Shown: positions 17,281-27,199 of the stretch, one piece after another
How the letters are laid out: every line of letters starts with the position of its first letter
Position numbering within the stretch: the stretch's first letter is position 1
DNA from: Eubacteriales bacterium
Lineage (GTDB): Bacteria > Bacillota > Clostridia > Lachnospirales > Lachnospiraceae
Length of the DNA stretch: 64,000 nt
Assembly: GCA_030537195.1 (NCBI GenBank)
Contig: JAUNOK010000001.1
Span: 186,001 to 250,000, forward strand
Direction of reading: 5' to 3'
Notes under the pieces: model-generated
Told to the model about the DNA's origin: nothing
The model's database searches: none
What the model saw: only the letters and a program-made list of their open reading frames with translations
Translations under genes and position numbers: made by a program

Positions 17281-20200
17281 ATGTGCAAGCAAAGCTTTAG
17301 AATATACGAAAGGATGATTAGACTTATGGAAAATGAAATCAAACAGCCTGGTCTTTACAGATCTGAACTTGAGCATGATGCCTGTGGTATCGGAGCTATC
17401 GTAAGTATCAACGGAATTAAGACACATCAGACAGTATCTGATGCTTTAAGCATTGTAGAAAATCTTGAGCATAGAGCTGGTAAAGATGCAGAAGGAAAGA
17501 CCGGTGATGGTGTTGGTATCCTTCTTCAGATATCACACAAATTCTTTAAGAAAGCCGTAAAGCCATTAGGAATTGAGCTTGGAGATGAGCGTGATTATGG
17601 TGTTGGTATGTTCTTCTTCCCACAGGATGAACTGGCAAGAAACAGAGCCAAGAAGATGTTCGAAATCATTGTTGAGAAGGAAGGACTTGAATTCTTAGGT
17701 TGGAGAGATGTTCCAACATTCCCTAATGTCCTTGGTAAGAAGGCGGTTGACTGCATGCCATATATCATGCAGGGATTCGTTAAGAGACCTGCCAATGCAG
17801 CTAAAGGAATTGAGTTCGACAGAAGACTTTATGTTGCAAGACGAGTATTTGAGCAGACAGCAGAAGATACTACTTACGTATGTTCATTATCAAGCAGAAC
17901 GATTGTATACAAAGGTATGTTCCTTGTTGGACAGCTTCGTCAGTTCTTTGGCGACCTTGAGAATCCTGATTATGAATCAGCCATTGCACTTGTTCATTCA
18001 AGATTCTCAACTAACACTAACCCAAGCTGGGAGAGAGCTCATCCTAACAGATTCATGGTACATAATGGTGAGATTAATACTATCAAGGGTAATGCCGACA
18101 GAATGTTAGCAAGAGAAGAGACAATGACTTCTCCATACCTTGAAGAGGAAATGTCAAAGATTACTCCGGTTGTTAATACTAACGGTTCGGATTCAGCAAT
18201 GTTAGATAACACACTTGAGTTCTTCGTTATGAACGGTATGCCACTTCCACTTGCTGTTATGATTACAATTCCTGAGCCATGGATTAACAATGATGCAATG
18301 GCACAGGAGAAGAAGGACTTCTATCAGTATTATGCAACAATGATGGAGCCATGGGATGGCCCGGCTTCAATCGCATTTACAGATGGAGATTATTTCGGAG
18401 CTGTTCTTGACCGTAATGGTCTTCGTCCATCAAGATACTACATTACTAATGATGGTTATCTTATTCTTTCATCAGAGGTTGGTGCACTTCCAATTCCTGA
18501 GAGCAGAATTAAGTTAAAGGACAGATTAAGACCTGGTAAAATGCTTCTTATCGATACAGTTAAGGGCGAACTTATAGAGGATGATAAGCTTAAGGAAGAA
18601 TATGCAACTAAGAATCCTTACGGTGAATGGCTTGACAGCAATCTTATCCAGCTTAAGGATTTAAAGATTCCTAACAAGAAAGTTCCTGTACACACTAAGG
18701 AAGAAAGAGCAAGACTCCAGAAAGCATTTGGTTATACATACGAGGATTTCAAGACTTCAATACTTCCTATGGCTCTTAATGGAACAGAGCAGACAGGCGC
18801 CATGGGTATTGATACACCACTTGCAGTACTTTCTAACAAGCATCAGCCACTGTTTAATTATTTCAAACAGTTATTTGCACAGGTTACTAACCCTCCAATT
18901 GATTCAATAAGAGAGAAGGTTGTTACATCAACAACTGTTTATCTTGGAACAGAGGGTAATATCCTTGAAGAGAAGGCGGAGAACTGCAAACAGTTAAGAA
19001 TTAATGATCCAATCCTTACTAACACAGACCTTCTTAAGATTAAGAATATGAATGTTGAAGGATTTAAGGTAGAGACTATTCCTATTATATATTATAAGAA
19101 CACTTCACTTGAAAGAGCTATCGACCACTTATTCGTTGAGGTTGACAGAGCACACAGAGAAGGTGCTAATATCATTATCCTTTCAGACAGAGGTGTTGAT
19201 GAGAACCATGTTGCTATTCCTTCATTACTTGCAGTTGCTGCATTACAGCAGTATCTTGTACAGACTAAGAAGAGAACAAGCATGGCTGTAATTTTGGAGA
19301 GTGGTGAGCCAAGAGATGTTCATCATTTTGCAACTCTTCTTGGATATGGTGCTTCTGCAATTAATCCATATCTTGCACAGGAGAGTATTCAGGAACTTAT
19401 CGACCTTAACATGCTTGACAAGGATTATTATGCAGCCGTTGATGATTATAATAAGGCAATTATCACAGGTATTGTTAAGATTGCTGCCAAGATGGGTATC
19501 TCAACAATCCAGTCATATCAGGGTGCTAAGATATTTGAGGCAATTGGTATTAACTCAGACGTTATAGATAAGTACTTTAAGGGTACAGTTTCAAGAATTG
19601 AAGGTGTGTCATTAAAGGATATTCAGGAGGATGTTGAAACACTTCATTCTAAGGCATTTGATCCACTTGGACTTTCAACAGATACAACTCTTGACAGTTC
19701 AGGTGCCCATAAGATGAGAAGCGGCAAGGAAGAGCATCTGTATAACCCACAGACAATACATTTGTTACAGCTTGCTACAAGAACTGGTGATTACAAGACA
19801 TTTAAGGAATATACAGCCCTTGTTAATAAGGAAGAGGGTGTTAAGAACTTAAGAGGTCTTATGAATATTAAGTTCCCTAAGAAGGGAATCAGCATTGATG
19901 AGGTTGAGAGTGTTGATTCTATTGTAAGAAGATTCAAGACTGGTGCCATGTCATATGGTTCTATTTCGAGAGAGGCACATGAGACTATGGCTATTGCCAT
20001 GAATATGCTTCATGGTAAGTCTAACTCAGGTGAAGGTGGAGAGGACATTGACAGATTAAAGGTTGGTCCTGATGGTCTTAACAGATGTTCAGCAATCAAG
20101 CAGGTTGCATCTGGTAGATTTGGTGTTACTTCAAGATACCTTGTAAGTGCCAAGGAGATTCAGATTAAGATGGCACAGGGTGCTAAGCCGGGTGAAGGTG

Positions 20201-21864
20201 GACACCTTCCAGGAAAGAAGGTATATCCTTGGATTGCAAAGACCCGTCTTTCAACTCCGGGTGTTGCACTTATTTCACCACCACCACATCATGATATATA
20301 TTCAATCGAGGATCTGGCACAGCTTATATATGATCTTAAGAATGCTAACAAGAATGCAAGAATATCAGTCAAGCTTGTTTCAGAAGCCGGAGTTGGTACA
20401 GTTGCATCTGGTGTTGCCAAGGCAGGCGCACAGGTAATTCTTATCTCTGGTTATGACGGAGGTACTGGTGCAGCTCCAAGAAGTTCTATACATAATGCAG
20501 GACTTCCTTGGGAATTAGGTCTTGCAGAAGCACATCAGACACTTACTATGAACGGACTCCGTAATAAGGTTATTATTGAGACAGATGGTAAGTTAATGAG
20601 CGGAAGAGACGTTGCTATCGCAGCAATGCTTGGTGCAGAGGAATTCGGATTTGCAACAGCTCCACTTGTAACAATGGGCTGTGTGATGATGAGAGTATGT
20701 AACCTTGATACATGCCCTGTTGGTGTTGCTACACAGAATCCTGAGCTTCGTAAGAGATTCACAGGTAAGCCTGAGTATGTTGTTAACTTCATGAGATTCA
20801 TTGCACAGGAGCTTCGTGAGATAATGGCTGACCTTGGAATTAAGACACTTGATGAGCTTGTAGGAAGAACAGATTTACTTGAGCAGAAGGATGTTGCCAA
20901 GAGCGGACGTTCAGCAGAGGTTGATTTATCACAGATTCTTGATAATCCATATGTTAAGCAGACAAAGATACATTATGATAAGAAAAATGTATTTGACTTT
21001 GAGCTTGAGAAGACAGTTGATGAAAAGATATTACTTAAGAAGTTCGAGTCTGCCATGGAGACAGGAAGCAAGAGAAGTCTTGAAATAGACGTTGCCAATA
21101 CAGACCGTGCGTTAGGAACACTTCTTGGTGCTGAGATTACAAGAAGATTTGATGATAAGCTTGACGATGATACATACACTGTAAAATGTAATGGTGCAGG
21201 CGGACAGAGCTTTGGTGCATTTATTCCTAAGGGACTTACACTTGAACTTGTCGGCGATAGTAACGATTACTTTGGTAAGGGACTTTCAGGTGGAAAGCTT
21301 ATTGTATATCCACCAACAGGAAGTACTTATAAGGAAGATGAGAATATCATCATCGGTAATGTTGCTTTATATGGTGCTACAAGCGGTAAGGCATTCATCA
21401 ATGGTGTTGCCGGAGAGAGATTCTGCGTAAGAAATTCAGGCGCAACAGCAGTTGTTGAAGGAACTGGTGACCACGGCTGTGAATATATGACAGGTGGTAC
21501 AGTAGTAGTATTAGGTAAGACTGGCAAGAACTTTGCTGCTGGTATGAGCGGTGGAATTGCTTATGTTCTTGATGAAGACACAAGTCTTTACAAGAGAGTT
21601 AATAAGCAGCTCGTTTCAATGGAAGCAGTTTCTAACAAATATGATGTCCTTGAGTTAAAGCAGCTTATAACAGAACATGTTGCTTATACGAATTCTAAGA
21701 AGGGCAAGGAAATACTTGATAACTTCGGAGAATATCTTCCTAAGTTCAAGAAAATCATGCCACATGATTATAAGAAGATGCTTAACATGATAGTACAGAT
21801 GGAAGAAAAAGGACTTAGCAGCGAACAGGCTCAGATAGAAGCATTCTACGCTGCAACAAAGTAG
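17281..21864 (+). CDS. gltB: Glutamate synthase (NADPH), large subunit
   Basis: Moves the amide nitrogen of glutamine to 2-oxoglutarate, yielding two glutamates. 1527 residues in the standard order: class II amidotransferase from Cys35 (HDACGIG; the preceding 34 residues are a removable propeptide), central domain, FMN-binding synthase domain with GEGGEDIDRLK and the 3Fe-4S cysteines in CVMMRVCNLDTCPVG, then the GXGXG repeat domain (ending near GGIAYVLDED). The start at ATG 17281 has AGGAG with a 7-nt gap. gltD follows 13 bp later. Codon choice is strongly biased, fitting a highly expressed assimilation enzyme. Confidence 0.97.
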   Translation: MCKQSFRIYERMIRLMENEIKQPGLYRSELEHDACGIGAIVSINGIKTHQTVSDALSIVENLEHRAGKDAEGKTGDGVGILLQISHKFFKKAVKPLGIELGDERDYGVGMFFFPQDELARNRAKKMFEIIVEKEGLEFLGWRDVPTFPNVLGKKAVDCMPYIMQGFVKRPANAAKGIEFDRRLYVARRVFEQTAEDTTYVCSLSSRTIVYKGMFLVGQLRQFFGDLENPDYESAIALVHSRFSTNTNPSWERAHPNRFMVHNGEINTIKGNADRMLAREETMTSPYLEEEMSKITPVVNTNGSDSAMLDNTLEFFVMNGMPLPLAVMITIPEPWINNDAMAQEKKDFYQYYATMMEPWDGPASIAFTDGDYFGAVLDRNGLRPSRYYITNDGYLILSSEVGALPIPESRIKLKDRLRPGKMLLIDTVKGELIEDDKLKEEYATKNPYGEWLDSNLIQLKDLKIPNKKVPVHTKEERARLQKAFGYTYEDFKTSILPMALNGTEQTGAMGIDTPLAVLSNKHQPLFNYFKQLFAQVTNPPIDSIREKVVTSTTVYLGTEGNILEEKAENCKQLRINDPILTNTDLLKIKNMNVEGFKVETIPIIYYKNTSLERAIDHLFVEVDRAHREGANIIILSDRGVDENHVAIPSLLAVAALQQYLVQTKKRTSMAVILESGEPRDVHHFATLLGYGASAINPYLAQESIQELIDLNMLDKDYYAAVDDYNKAIITGIVKIAAKMGISTIQSYQGAKIFEAIGINSDVIDKYFKGTVSRIEGVSLKDIQEDVETLHSKAFDPLGLSTDTTLDSSGAHKMRSGKEEHLYNPQTIHLLQLATRTGDYKTFKEYTALVNKEEGVKNLRGLMNIKFPKKGISIDEVESVDSIVRRFKTGAMSYGSISREAHETMAIAMNMLHGKSNSGEGGEDIDRLKVGPDGLNRCSAIKQVASGRFGVTSRYLVSAKEIQIKMAQGAKPGEGGHLPGKKVYPWIAKTRLSTPGVALISPPPHHDIYSIEDLAQLIYDLKNANKNARISVKLVSEAGVGTVASGVAKAGAQVILISGYDGGTGAAPRSSIHNAGLPWELGLAEAHQTLTMNGLRNKVIIETDGKLMSGRDVAIAAMLGAEEFGFATAPLVTMGCVMMRVCNLDTCPVGVATQNPELRKRFTGKPEYVVNFMRFIAQELREIMADLGIKTLDELVGRTDLLEQKDVAKSGRSAEVDLSQILDNPYVKQTKIHYDKKNVFDFELEKTVDEKILLKKFESAMETGSKRSLEIDVANTDRALGTLLGAEITRRFDDKLDDDTYTVKCNGAGGQSFGAFIPKGLTLELVGDSNDYFGKGLSGGKLIVYPPTGSTYKEDENIIIGNVALYGATSGKAFINGVAGERFCVRNSGATAVVEGTGDHGCEYMTGGTVVVLGKTGKNFAAGMSGGIAYVLDEDTSLYKRVNKQLVSMEAVSNKYDVLELKQLITEHVAYTNSKKGKEILDNFGEYLPKFKKIMPHDYKKMLNMIVQMEEKGLSSEQAQIEAFYAATK

Positions 21865-21877
21865 AAAGGAGCACACC

Positions 21878-23362
21878 ATGGGAAAGCCAACAGGATTTTT
21901 AGACTATGACAGGGTTGAAGCCACAGCGGTTTCACCTAAGGAAAGAATAAAGAATTTTAATGAATTTCATACACCTCTGTCAGAAGACGAGCAGAGGAAG
22001 CAGAGTTCACGCTGCATGGACTGTGGCGTGCCATTCTGCCAGTCAGGTATGACAATAAAGGGAATGACTAGCGGATGTCCTCTTAACAATCTTATTCCAG
22101 AATGGAATGATCTTCTTTATACAGGAAACTGGGAGCAGGCATATAACAGATTACACAAGACAAGTAACTTCCCTGAATTTACAAGCCGTGTGTGTCCGGC
22201 ACTTTGTGAGAAGGCATGTACATGCGGACTTAATGGCAAGGCAGTATGTACCAAAGAGAATGAAATGGCAATTATCGAACATGCATATGCCAAAGGTTAT
22301 GCAAAGGCAAATCCTCCTAAAGTAAGAACTAAGAAGAGAATTGCTGTAGTAGGTTCGGGTCCTGCAGGTCTTGCTGTAGCAGACCAGTTGAACCAGAGAG
22401 GCCACAGTGTTACTGTGTACGAAAGAGCTGACCGTATCGGTGGACTTTTAAGATATGGTATTCCTAATATGAAGCTTGAGAAGCATATAATTGACAGAAA
22501 GCTTGATATTATGAAGGAAGAAGGCATTGAGTTCGTAACTAATGCAAATGTTGGTGAGAATATCAAGGCTAAGAAGCTTATGGCAGATTATGATGCCGTA
22601 GTACTTGCATGTGGAGCTGCTAACCCAAGAGATATCAATGCTCCAGGCAGAGATGCCAATGGAATATACTTTGCAGTAGATTTCCTTACAGCAACTACAA
22701 AGAGTCTTCTTGATTCAGGACTTAAGGATGGCAAATACATTTCTGCAAAAGATAAAAATGTTATTGTTATTGGTGGCGGTGATACAGGTAATGACTGTGT
22801 CGGAACATGTATAAGACATGGCTGCAAGTCAATAACACAGCTTGAGATGATGCCAAAGGCACCAGATGAGCGTGCAGAGAGCAATCCTTGGCCACAGTGG
22901 CCTTTAGTCTGCAAGACAGATTATGGTCAGGAAGAGGCAATTGCAGTATTCGGACATGATCCAAGAATATATACAACTACAGTTAAGGAATTCAAGAAAG
23001 ATAAGAAGGGCAGCCTTACAAGCGTTGTTACTGTAAAGCTTGAGTCCAAGACTGATGAAAAGACAGGAAGAAGAATGATGGTTCCTGTAGAGGGAACAGA
23101 AGCAGAGCTTCCATGTGAGCTTGTACTGATAGCCGCAGGTTTCTTAGGCTCACAGAAATATGTTACAGATGCATTTGGTGTTGAGCTTACAGAAAGAACT
23201 AATGTAAAGACAGCAGCAGACGGATTTGAAACAAGTGTACCGGGTGTATTTACAGCAGGAGATATGCATACAGGACAGTCGCTCGTTGTAAAAGCTATAA
23301 GACAGGGAAGAGACTGTGCAAGAGCAGTTGATTACTATCTTATGGGTTACACTAATCTTTAA
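21878..23362 (+). CDS. gltD: Glutamate synthase, small (beta) subunit
   Basis: Supplies electrons from NADPH through FAD to GltB. 494 residues: N-terminal 4Fe-4S cysteines (RCMDCGVPFC, VCPALCEKAC), FAD loop VVGSGPAGLAVADQL near residue 152, NADPH loop VIGGGDTGNDCVG near residue 300, and the C-terminal FAD motif VFTAGDMHTGQSLVVKAI. AAGGAG precedes the start. Ferredoxin-linked relatives exist, but the direct pairing with gltB points to the classic NADPH-GOGAT. Confidence 0.97.
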   Translation: MGKPTGFLDYDRVEATAVSPKERIKNFNEFHTPLSEDEQRKQSSRCMDCGVPFCQSGMTIKGMTSGCPLNNLIPEWNDLLYTGNWEQAYNRLHKTSNFPEFTSRVCPALCEKACTCGLNGKAVCTKENEMAIIEHAYAKGYAKANPPKVRTKKRIAVVGSGPAGLAVADQLNQRGHSVTVYERADRIGGLLRYGIPNMKLEKHIIDRKLDIMKEEGIEFVTNANVGENIKAKKLMADYDAVVLACGAANPRDINAPGRDANGIYFAVDFLTATTKSLLDSGLKDGKYISAKDKNVIVIGGGDTGNDCVGTCIRHGCKSITQLEMMPKAPDERAESNPWPQWPLVCKTDYGQEEAIAVFGHDPRIYTTTVKEFKKDKKGSLTSVVTVKLESKTDEKTGRRMMVPVEGTEAELPCELVLIAAGFLGSQKYVTDAFGVELTERTNVKTAADGFETSVPGVFTAGDMHTGQSLVVKAIRQGRDCARAVDYYLMGYTNL

Positions 23363-23374
23363 TAATTAATTATT

Positions 23375-23440
23375 ATATGGCATGGACTTTTCATAAATTG
23401 CTTGAAAAAGCATTTTCTGGCAGGTCTGTGCCATATTTTA
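23375..23440 (+). terminator. Likely terminator of gltBD
   Basis: ATATGGCAtgGAC near 23375-23387 pairs with GTCtgTGCCATAT ending at 23436, followed by TTTTA. A smaller hairpin (TTGCTT...AAGCA) sits inside the loop. Confidence 0.6.
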
Positions 23441-23454
23441 GTCAGAGTTAATGG

Positions 23455-23483
23455 TTGTTTTTATAAGTTGTATGGTGTATATT
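23455..23483 (+). promoter_or_regulatory. Putative promoter of the HPr-like/ABC operon
   Basis: TTGTTT at 23455-23460, 17 nt, TATATT at 23478-23483, about 45 nt before the start codon. Confidence 0.45.
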
Positions 23484-23528
23484 AGTCTCTGTTATTGAAT
23501 TACAATATGAGGAAGCGGAGGGAGAAAT

Positions 23529-23765
23529 ATGCTGACAGTGACGATTCTTTTGGATTCTGTGGAGAAGGTTCAGAGGTTTGTAAGTACAATTAGTAAGTAT
23601 TCATGCGGTTTTGATGTGGAGTCAGGATACAGCTGTGTTGACGGAAAATCATTAGTTGGCCTGTTCAGTCTGGATATCAGCAAACCGTTACAGCTTACAA
23701 TCAATGATGGAGAAGGCGAGATTGAAGATGTGTTGAGGGATATACAGGAGTTTATGGAATACTAA
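23529..23765 (+). CDS. Crh-like HPr-family protein without the PTS histidine
   Basis: 78 residues with the size and strand-helix layout of HPr. The regulatory-serine block KSLVGLFSLDI (Ser41) matches the KSIMGVMSL block around HPr Ser46. The region that should hold the catalytic GLHARPA loop reads DSVEKVQRFV, so the phosphotransfer histidine is missing, as in Bacillus Crh. It therefore cannot relay PTS phosphate, but could be an HPr-kinase target and CcpA partner. GGAGGGAG precedes the ATG. It sits 22 bp before an ABC importer, perhaps in one operon. Confidence 0.75.
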   Translation: MLTVTILLDSVEKVQRFVSTISKYSCGFDVESGYSCVDGKSLVGLFSLDISKPLQLTINDGEGEIEDVLRDIQEFMEY

Positions 23766-23787
23766 TTAAATATGTCAGGAGAATTAT

Positions 23788-24792
23788 ATGTTGAAGAAAT
23801 TACTAGCAGTTATGCTTTCGGTTATTATGGCGTTTTCATTTGTAGCATGTGCAGGGAAAACAACTAATAACGAAGGTGAGAGTCAGACAGAAGAGGCAAC
23901 AACAATAAGAATCGGAGCTATGGCGGGACCTACAGCAATGGGAATGGTTAAGCTACGCAAAGATTCAGAGAATGGCAATACTAAGAATATATACGCATTT
24001 GAAGATTTTGCTACAGATGCATCTGCATTTGTAACCCCACTTGCAACTGGAGAGATTGATATTGCGGCTGTACCATCTAATCTTGCGGCTAATATATACA
24101 ACAAGACAGAAGGTAAGGTCCAGGTTGTTGCTGTTAATACACTTGGCGTTCTTAATCTTGTTGAAAGAGGTAATACTGTTAATAATATCAGCGACCTGGG
24201 GGGCAAGACTGTATATGCTACAGGAATGGGCGCTGTACCGGAATATACTATAAGATATATTCTATCAGGCAACGGGCTTGATGCGGACAAAGATGTTAAT
24301 ATCGTGTGGTGTTCAGATACAACAGAAGCACTTTCTAAGTTAAAAGCAGAAGATGGTGCGATTGCTGTTCTTCCACAGCCTTTTGTTACAGCAGCAAGTG
24401 CCCAGATTAGTGATTTAAGAGTTGTTATGGATCTTAATGAAGCATGGGAGAAGATTAATAATACTTCTAAGATTGTTACAGGTGTAATTGTTGTAAGAAA
24501 AGAATTTGCCGAAAAGTACCCTGAACAGCTTAAGCAGTTTATTAATGAATATAATGAAAGTGTTTCATATACTTCAAGCAATGTTGATGAGACGGCAGAA
24601 CTTATTGCTGAGTATGGAGTTGTTGCATCTGCAGCAATAGCAAAGAAGGCTCTTCCTAAGTGTCATATCGTATGCTATATTAATAATAACATGAAGAGTG
24701 CACTTGAAGGATTCTTACAGGTTTTATATGACCAGAATCCTAAGTCAGTAGGTGGCAGTATGCCGAAAGATGATTTTTATTATGAATATTAA
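23788..24792 (+). CDS. ABC transporter substrate-binding lipoprotein (NMT1/SsuA-like)
   Basis: 334 residues. A type II signal peptide ends in the lipobox SFVAC (Cys ~21), so the protein is tethered to the outer face of the membrane. The rest is a two-lobe periplasmic-binding fold of the NMT1/THI5/SsuA group: RIGAMAGPTAMGMVKL, LATGEIDIAAVPSNLAANIY, LGGKTVYATGMGAVPEY, AVLPQPFVTAA. Such proteins carry sulfonates, nitrate, bicarbonate or thiamine precursors; the ligand is not readable here. It overlaps the permease gene by 11 nt. RBS is CAGGAG. Confidence 0.85.
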   Translation: MLKKLLAVMLSVIMAFSFVACAGKTTNNEGESQTEEATTIRIGAMAGPTAMGMVKLRKDSENGNTKNIYAFEDFATDASAFVTPLATGEIDIAAVPSNLAANIYNKTEGKVQVVAVNTLGVLNLVERGNTVNNISDLGGKTVYATGMGAVPEYTIRYILSGNGLDADKDVNIVWCSDTTEALSKLKAEDGAIAVLPQPFVTAASAQISDLRVVMDLNEAWEKINNTSKIVTGVIVVRKEFAEKYPEQLKQFINEYNESVSYTSSNVDETAELIAEYGVVASAAIAKKALPKCHIVCYINNNMKSALEGFLQVLYDQNPKSVGGSMPKDDFYYEY

Positions 24793-25534
24793 TAAGAAGA
24801 TACTGAATGTTATATATAAAGTGCTGGCAGTGATGCTGGCACTTATTTTATGGGAGATAGCTGCGTTAAAGATTGATTCGCAGATAATATTAGTAACGCC
24901 TGTGCAGGTGCTTGGCAGGTTATTTACTATATGGCATGAGCCGGATTTTGCGGGGACTGTATGGTTTACAATGTATCATATTGTCGGTGGATTTCTTGCA
25001 GGATTATTGTGTGGAATCATATGTGCAATGCTTGCGTATATATGGAAACCTGTTGAATATATTCTATGGCCATGGATGGTTACAATTAAGGCAGTTCCTG
25101 TTGCATCTTTTGTAGTGATATGTCTTATATGGTTCACTGCAAAGAATTTGTCGGTGTTCATTGCATTTTTAATAGTTGTACCTGTTATATACCAGAATAC
25201 ACTGACAGGTCTTAGAAATGTTGATAAAGGCCTTATGGAGATGGCGGATTCATTTGATATGCCGTTGTTTCGCAGAATAAGGTATATTATCATGCCACAG
25301 ATTTCATCATATCTTGTATCAGCAGGAAAGGTTACTGCGGGAATGGCATGGAAAGCAGGAGTGGCGGCTGAGATTATCGGAATGCCGAGAGGTTCTGTGG
25401 GGCAGATGCTTTATATGTCGAAAATATATCTTGACACTGATGATTTACTGGCTTGGACAGTTATAATTGTTGTATTGAGTGTAATATTTGAAAAACTTGT
25501 TGTACTCGCTTTAAAGGCAGTACTAAAAAAATAG
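24782..25534 (+). CDS. ABC transporter permease (SsuC/TauC-like)
   Basis: 250 residues with about six membrane helices and the EAA cytoplasmic loop (DSFDMPLFRRIRYIIMPQI), typical of SsuC/TauC/NrtB permeases. ATG 24782 is chosen because the basic N-terminus and first helix begin there; ATG 24770 in the same frame is possible. It pairs with the upstream lipoprotein. No ATP-binding subunit follows: a terminator and a convergent gene come next, so the ATPase must be shared or encoded elsewhere. Confidence 0.83.
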   Translation: MNINKKILNVIYKVLAVMLALILWEIAALKIDSQIILVTPVQVLGRLFTIWHEPDFAGTVWFTMYHIVGGFLAGLLCGIICAMLAYIWKPVEYILWPWMVTIKAVPVASFVVICLIWFTAKNLSVFIAFLIVVPVIYQNTLTGLRNVDKGLMEMADSFDMPLFRRIRYIIMPQISSYLVSAGKVTAGMAWKAGVAAEIIGMPRGSVGQMLYMSKIYLDTDDLLAWTVIIVVLSVIFEKLVVLALKAVLKK

Positions 25535-25568
25535 CGTTGGCAATGTGAATATTGCCAGCGCTATTTTG
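25530..25568. terminator. Bidirectional terminator between the ABC permease and hydrogenase genes
   Basis: AATAGCGTTGGCAAT at 25530-25544 pairs with ATTGCCAGCGCTATT at 25551-25565, with A-run on one side and T-run on the other. It overlaps the permease stop and lies 9 bp from the end of the convergent gene. Confidence 0.82.
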
Positions 25569-25576
25569 CATTAATT

Positions 25577-27046
25577 TTATTTATGCATTGAAAATGCGGT
25601 TAAGTCATATTTACTTAAGTTGTCTGAAACATTACGGTCATCTGCTTCTGAGAGCAGCTTGTCACGGTCTTTAGCTGCAAGAACAGGATTCTTACCGCTT
25701 CTATGACGGCTTGGTCCTCCTACACAGCCACCTTCACATACCATTCCTTCGATGAAATCTGCGGGGAGTTTGCCAACTTTGAGGAGAGTGAGTGCCTTTT
25801 TACATTCAACAGCACCAGAACATTTTTCAATGTTGAATTTATCAGGATCAGCCCCTGCTTCGCGCATACATTGTGCAACAGCAGCAGAAACACCGCCTCC
25901 GTTGCCGAATCTTTTACCAAATATACTTGCCTGCTGGTCACTGTTTTCTTCAGGTTCAAGAACTACTTCTTTAGCTCTCATCATTGCTCTGAATTCGCCG
26001 ATTGTAAGTACAAAATCAGCGTTGCCCTGTCCCTTGTATTCCTGCTTTTCATTCTTCTTGGCAATACATGGTCCAATGAATACTGTGATTGTATCAGGAT
26101 CTTCTGATTTAAGAAGTCTTGAAAGTGCGAACATAGGTGATATGGTTGTCGATATATGTTCTGCAAGTTCAGGATACTGTTTCTTAATAAGATTAACAAA
26201 TGCAGGACAGCATGATGTGGTAAGCTTCTTTCCTTCTCTGGCAGCTTCAAGCCATTCTTCGGCTTCTGCCTGAGCTGTTAAATCTCCACCAAGACCTACT
26301 TCATACATATCTTTAAAGCCTAACTTCTTGCAGGCTGTACGGATACTGCTCATAGTTATTGTATCTCCAAACTGTCCTTCAACAGCAGGTGCTACCATGG
26401 CAACGACTTTCTTTCCATCTACGATTGCCTTAATTACATCAACTATATCAGTCTTAGAACCGATAGCACCGAATGGACAGGCGTGAATACACTGTCCGCA
26501 CTGGATACATTTGTTTTCGTCAATTTCACAGATGCCATTCTCGTCCATTGTAATAGCATTGGCTGGACAGATTTTCTTACATGGTCTTATAAGATCGGCA
26601 ATGGCATTGTATGGACAGGCTTTGGCACACATGCCACATTCTTTACATTTGTCAGGATCTATGTAAGCTCTGTCTCTTGTCATGCTGACAGCACCGAATT
26701 TACATGCCTGTTGACAGGCTTTCATCATACATTTTCTGCAGTTATCAGTTACAATATAGTGAGAAAGTGGACAGTCGGCACAGGCAGCTTCAATTACCTG
26801 AATTATGTTATTCGCACCTGAACGGTTGCTTTCTGTAGGACATTTGCCTTCTGCAAGACGGATTCGCTGTCTTGCAATTTCTCTTTCTTTATATACACAG
26901 CAACGGAATCTTGCTTTAGGACCTGGAAACATCTTATATGCCAGTTCGTCCTTTTCTTCTTCAAACTTTCCTGCATAGGCGAGCTTGGCAACTTCGTACA
27001 GGATTTCGTGCTTGATGTTCTGAATAGTAGCATCATTAGATAACAT
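25577..27046 (-). CDS. Monomeric [FeFe]-hydrogenase, clostridial group B type
   Basis: 489 residues. The N-terminal half carries several 4Fe-4S sites: a CADCPLSH...CRKCMMKACQQAC block, CKECGMCAKACP, RPCKKICP and CIQCGQCIHACP. The C-terminal half is the H-cluster domain with the three signatures: TSCCPAFV (L1), FIGPCIAKKNEKQE (L2) and VCEGGCVGGPS (L3), which carry the four cysteines of the cluster. L2 has PC rather than the MPC of group A, typical of group B. It probably couples reduced ferredoxin to hydrogen production or sensing in the cytoplasm. The start has AAGGAGGAG. No maturase genes are in the window. Confidence is high for the family, lower for the physiological direction. Confidence 0.88.
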   Translation of the reverse strand: MLSNDATIQNIKHEILYEVAKLAYAGKFEEEKDELAYKMFPGPKARFRCCVYKEREIARQRIRLAEGKCPTESNRSGANNIIQVIEAACADCPLSHYIVTDNCRKCMMKACQQACKFGAVSMTRDRAYIDPDKCKECGMCAKACPYNAIADLIRPCKKICPANAITMDENGICEIDENKCIQCGQCIHACPFGAIGSKTDIVDVIKAIVDGKKVVAMVAPAVEGQFGDTITMSSIRTACKKLGFKDMYEVGLGGDLTAQAEAEEWLEAAREGKKLTTSCCPAFVNLIKKQYPELAEHISTTISPMFALSRLLKSEDPDTITVFIGPCIAKKNEKQEYKGQGNADFVLTIGEFRAMMRAKEVVLEPEENSDQQASIFGKRFGNGGGVSAAVAQCMREAGADPDKFNIEKCSGAVECKKALTLLKVGKLPADFIEGMVCEGGCVGGPSRHRSGKNPVLAAKDRDKLLSEADDRNVSDNLSKYDLTAFSMHK

Positions 27047-27199
27047 AATGACTCCTCCTTCGTTATGATTGATAAAAATTTATCGATTTCTAAATTACTA
27101 TAGCAGATTTTTTGCAATGATTCTATATAAATGTGGTATTTTTTCTCATTATATGCAATAATATTTTCGAAAATCAAAATATGTAAAGGGGGATAAGTT

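Noticed and set aside
23883-24581. 232-codon reverse frame within the substrate-binding protein gene
   Set aside because: Low-complexity Ser/Leu/Thr composition of an antisense shadow and no ribosome site.
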